From Verrucomicrobiota bacterium (GTDB lineage: Bacteria > Verrucomicrobiota > Verrucomicrobiia > Limisphaerales > JAIPKD01), in the NCBI GenBank assembly GCA_021733835.1, contig JAIPKD010000015.1:1-49717 (forward strand): DNA of 49,717 nt, in the 5' to 3' direction. A program made the position numbers and the translations under genes. Positions 46,087 to 49,717 of this stretch are shown here, in pieces. The notes under the pieces are model-generated. The model was given only the letters and a program-made list of their open reading frames with translations, did no database searches and was not told the DNA's origin. Position 1 is the stretch's first letter; each line of letters opens with the position of its first letter.

Positions 46087-46686
46087 TCAGCTTCTTTTTC
46101 CTGTGATCGAGTCTAGGATTCTGAATATTTGCGTGCGCAGGAGCACCGGGCTCGATTCATTCCAGACGACGAAGTCCGACATCGTCATCTTATATTCGAT
46201 CGGTTTTTGCGCGGCGATCCGTCCGGAGATATCGGAATCCGTCATTCCCTTCAGCCGTAGCCTGTTTCGTTGCGTTTCTTTTGTGGTCGCCACGCAGATG
46301 ATGATATCGATTGCTTCATCTCCGCCTATTTCGAATAACAGTGGTATAACGACGGCGCAGGCACGGTGTTCCTCGTTTTCAAGTGTTTTGGTTCGCGTTA
46401 GCCATTCATGCCTTATTTTGGGGTGGAGGATGGACTCGAGCTTGCGGCGTTTCCCGGGGTTTGAAAAAATCGTCTTGGCGAGTTCCGTGCGCTTGAGTTC
46501 GCCTGATTCGTCTATTACTTGGGCGCCGAAAGTCTCGGTAATTTCCTGAAGGGCTGGAGCCCCGGGCATGACAAGTTCCCTAGCAATGGAATCGGTATCG
46601 ACCACCGGTATGCCATACTCAGATATGTACTTGGCGGCGGTGGATTTACCCATTCCGATTCCGCCGGTTAGTCCGATAACGTTCAT
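46087..46686 (-). CDS. coaE: Dephospho-CoA kinase
   Basis: MNVIGLTGGIGMGKSTAAKYISEYGIPVVDTDSIARELV. Confidence 0.95.
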   Translation of the reverse strand: MNVIGLTGGIGMGKSTAAKYISEYGIPVVDTDSIARELVMPGAPALQEITETFGAQVIDESGELKRTELAKTIFSNPGKRRKLESILHPKIRHEWLTRTKTLENEEHRACAVVIPLLFEIGGDEAIDIIICVATTKETQRNRLRLKGMTDSDISGRIAAQKPIEYKMTMSDFVVWNESSPVLLRTQIFRILDSITGKRS

Positions 46687-46759
46687 GAATGGATGTGTTT
46701 AGGGTTAATCAAGATTTTCGCCGGTTTTGGTTTTGCTTGTTCCTATCGATTTCTGGGCA

Positions 46760-48034
46760 TTAGACTTCGGCCATGAGTTTCTTCCACATTTTTTCGTTCA
46801 TAATCAGTTTTTCTATGAACGCCTTTTGCTCGAACACGGTTCTGTTTTCAGGATTAACGGGGAATCGGAGGTGAAACGAGGTGCCTTGTTCGGGGTTTTG
46901 GGATGTCCGGTCAATATACTTGATCGAACCTTCATGGTAGTGGATAAGCAGGTAGCTGAGCAGGAGACCGATACTACAATTGTATGGCTTTGTCGCCTCC
47001 GTGAAGAAGGGGTCGAATGCAGATTGCAAAGATTCTTCCGGAATCCCCGGGCCGTTGTCTTCTATGAAGACATCGATGTATTCTCTGTTTTGCTTTCTAT
47101 CGATGGAATGTTTCGCATATATACTTACACGATTGTTATCTTCGAGAAACGAGAATTCGTCTTGGAAGAAGAGCTTAAAGAGCTGTTTGAATTTCGAGTA
47201 ATCCACGTGTAATTGCGGTAGATCATCGGGTATTTTCAGATCGATCCGGAGATGCTTGGAATCGATCGTGTCCTGAAATGCCGCTATTGAGCTTTGGATA
47301 GTATCTTTTAATTGAATCTCATCGTTGAAGCCGTTTGAATGGGTTTCGCTAAACAGTCCAAGGTCTTCCATGAGATCGGTTATATGTGAGATTTGATTCT
47401 GTGCGTGTTTATAGAATGTATTCCAGAAGCTCGATTCATTTATCTTTTTCAAATCCATGTAATCCTCGCGCAGCTGTATTGGCGTAAGGTCTAAGAATGA
47501 GCGAATAGCGACCAAGGAGTTGCAGACGTGATGACTTAGGCCCGAGGCGAGGACGCCCATGGTGAACACCCTATCCTTTATCATCATGTAATGAATGCCT
47601 TTGAGTTTCTGGCGGAGCAATTCATCACGCTCATGTTGGACGATGAAGAACTCCATGGCGCGCCGAAGGAGTTGTTCGAACACCGGCATTTCCCATGGCT
47701 TGGATATGAACTTGTAAATGGCCCCCGAATTAACCGCCTCGATAACTGTAGACAAGTCCGAATAGGCGGTTATCAAAATTCTGAGGATTGACGGATTTAT
47801 CTTCCTCGCTTTTTCCAGGAGCTGCACCCCTTTTTCGCCGGGCATCCTCTGGTCGGTTATCAGAATTCCGATATCGTCTTTATGTTCGCGGAGGATTTTG
47901 TATCCTTCTTCCGCGTTTTCGGCTGTAAGAATCCGGAAGGTTTTGCCGAACGCCTTTTTGAACAGGCGCAGAGATTTCTCTTCGTCGTCGACATAGAGGA
48001 TCGCGAACTCTTTATAATCGTATCCGGCATCCAT
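46760..48034 (-). CDS. Hybrid signalling protein: N-terminal receiver domain plus histidine kinase
   Basis: REC: ILYVDDEEKSLRLF, LITDQRMPG, LITAYSD, KPW; kinase: LSHHVCNSLVAIRSFLDL, DVFIEDNGPGIPEE, SIGLLLSYLLI. Confidence 0.88.
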   Translation of the reverse strand: MDAGYDYKEFAILYVDDEEKSLRLFKKAFGKTFRILTAENAEEGYKILREHKDDIGILITDQRMPGEKGVQLLEKARKINPSILRILITAYSDLSTVIEAVNSGAIYKFISKPWEMPVFEQLLRRAMEFFIVQHERDELLRQKLKGIHYMMIKDRVFTMGVLASGLSHHVCNSLVAIRSFLDLTPIQLREDYMDLKKINESSFWNTFYKHAQNQISHITDLMEDLGLFSETHSNGFNDEIQLKDTIQSSIAAFQDTIDSKHLRIDLKIPDDLPQLHVDYSKFKQLFKLFFQDEFSFLEDNNRVSIYAKHSIDRKQNREYIDVFIEDNGPGIPEESLQSAFDPFFTEATKPYNCSIGLLLSYLLIHYHEGSIKYIDRTSQNPEQGTSFHLRFPVNPENRTVFEQKAFIEKLIMNEKMWKKLMAEV

Positions 48035-48181
48035 AATAGCAGTGTCGGAAGTTCTTTTTTTTGGCTGTTATTGAATATGGCGAATTAATGCATATTCGTT
48101 GTTAGTATATTTGATGTTACCCATCGAAGATGAATTCAATGTTTGCGAAAGAATTTTGACAAATCAGTATAAATAATCGCT

Positions 48182-49450
48182 TCAGGCGCCTGCGCAGTAT
48201 GGTATTGTCAACGGCCCCTGAGGTAGCACCGCTAATGTGGCCGAAGGGCCGAGTTCGTCCAGTTTGTTTCTTACATATTCCTCAATATTCTTGCACGGCT
48301 TGAGATGCGCCGCTGTTACCAATTCATCGGGCAGCGAGCTGTATAGGAGGACTTCGGCTTTTTGTTGTACAAGCGCCTGCATGTGAACCTCCCATTGTTC
48401 AGGCCAGGTGAAACCGGGCGTATGCAGTTTTTCGAGCGCTTCCTCGGGAGACGCCACGCTTCTGAGAAACTTATCCATGTGACTGTCAGTCGGGACGCCT
48501 TCGCGGCATTCGGCGGCGAGGATTATCGTGCCGCCTTTTTTTACGATCCTTTCTGCGGCGCGCATGCCCTTGACGCCCTGGTAGAGATTGAGATCAAGCG
48601 GGTACCCGCTGTTTGTAGTGATAACGATATCGAATGGGGCTTCGACCTTCTGCATAGCGGAGGCGCGCACGAATTCGGTTCCCGCTTTATGCGCTTCGAT
48701 GAGGTCGCCGGCGAACACACCGGTTATCCGTCGCTTGTTATTGAGGGCTACGTTCAGAAGAAAGCTCGGCCCCGGCTTGAGCGCGATGTCGCGTAATTCT
48801 TCCCAGAGCGGATTCCCTTCGGTAATCCCGAAATTCGCGTCCGGATGCCCCACGTTTTCGGCGCCATGATTGCTTATGACTGTGTCCAGGCCGGCCACAC
48901 CCGGGATTATTCCCTTGGGTCCGCCGCTGAACCCGGCGAAAAAGTGGGGTTCGATGAACCCCGTGATTATTCGTATATCCGCTTCAACTAAATGTTTGTT
49001 CAACAACGCCTGCGTGCCGTTACGCATTTGACCGACTTGGACGAGGGCGGCGGGATTTTCCGGTTCGTGATTGATTACTTGATATTGCTCTACGACCGCC
49101 GGTGTAAGCATTTTTTCGAGCTCCTCTTTCGTATTGGGTCTGTGCGTGCCGAGCGCGTTCAAGAGCGTGATCCGTTCCGGATCGACATCACTCAGGTACT
49201 CCATAAGCCAAGGGATGAGACGCTCGTTCGGCGTAGCACGGGTGATATCGGTGAACACGATACATATCTTGCCGTCCGATCCGGCCACCTCACGCAGCGG
49301 CGCAACGGTGATGGGATTGTCCAACGCGTCGAAAACAGCCGCACGCTCATCGGGTAATCCCGGTGAATCGAGAGGTTCGATAACCGTAAGCCGGTCTTTC
49401 GGTAGTTCCACTGTTACATAACCGTCACCGTATGCGAGATTCACTTTCAT
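48182..49450 (-). CDS. LarA-like nickel-dependent lactate racemase family protein (DUF2088)
   Basis: FTDITRATPNERLIPWLMEYL, NALGTHRPNTKEELEKML, GFIEPHFFAGFSGGPKGIIPGVAG. Confidence 0.88.
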   Translation of the reverse strand: MKVNLAYGDGYVTVELPKDRLTVIEPLDSPGLPDERAAVFDALDNPITVAPLREVAGSDGKICIVFTDITRATPNERLIPWLMEYLSDVDPERITLLNALGTHRPNTKEELEKMLTPAVVEQYQVINHEPENPAALVQVGQMRNGTQALLNKHLVEADIRIITGFIEPHFFAGFSGGPKGIIPGVAGLDTVISNHGAENVGHPDANFGITEGNPLWEELRDIALKPGPSFLLNVALNNKRRITGVFAGDLIEAHKAGTEFVRASAMQKVEAPFDIVITTNSGYPLDLNLYQGVKGMRAAERIVKKGGTIILAAECREGVPTDSHMDKFLRSVASPEEALEKLHTPGFTWPEQWEVHMQALVQQKAEVLLYSSLPDELVTAAHLKPCKNIEEYVRNKLDELGPSATLAVLPQGPLTIPYCAGA

Positions 49451-49717
49451 GATAAAAAAGTATTATATCAGTAACCGGATTTGAACACGCGGCCACGGAT
49501 AATACAAGCGGTTTTGCGGAAGGAGAAATAGAGAATTTAATCTCTAATGCATTATCATGTAAAATAAGGGCGAAACCGATCGGGCGCATCTGCAAGTTGT
49601 TGCCGATTGTTCTGGACTACAGCGAAATTTTGAGTTCAACTGCAATGCGTGAGTAAAAAGAAGTGTATACAAGGTAGATGGGTCGACGATGAACAGATCC
49701 GATGGTTGCGTGATTGG

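Noticed and set aside
49451-49717. Additional gene at the right edge
   Set aside because: No ORF with recognisable features in the last ~270 nt; may be intergenic or cut by the window.

Overview
This is a 49.7 kb bacterial chromosomal window, probably from an uncultured lineage; the RHS, PilX/DUF7305 and NxxGxxAF protein styles suggest a PVC-like relative, but that is inference only. It contains a truncated RHS cassette array, housekeeping genes (nadE, phosphohexomutase, nuoA, der, ilvB, coaE, tRNA-Met), a duplicated minor-pilin operon, and an etfBA / membrane Fe-S oxidoreductase / hdrCB-like / hdrA-like electron-transfer cluster. It also has two intergenic repeat islands. Two observations stand out. 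(1) A ~60-nt GC-rich imperfect palindrome occurs three times. In two genes (an RHS core and the N-terminus of ilvB) it is inserted in the same orientation and reading frame and encodes GLPAA[S/T]PACA[G/S]TADRD[A/K]AQAG. An empty-site paralog in the same window shows a clean 60-nt insertion, so this resembles a protein-invading palindromic element analogous to Rickettsia RPEs. (2) ilvB is preceded by a complete ribosome-mediated attenuator that the ORF track does not list: a 22-aa leader peptide MELRQVELLVVVVGNGAVGPCR, a 14/16-bp antiterminator, and a mutually exclusive terminator ending in six U. No CRISPR array, rRNA or intact transposon was found. All calls were made by reading the sequence, with no database searches.
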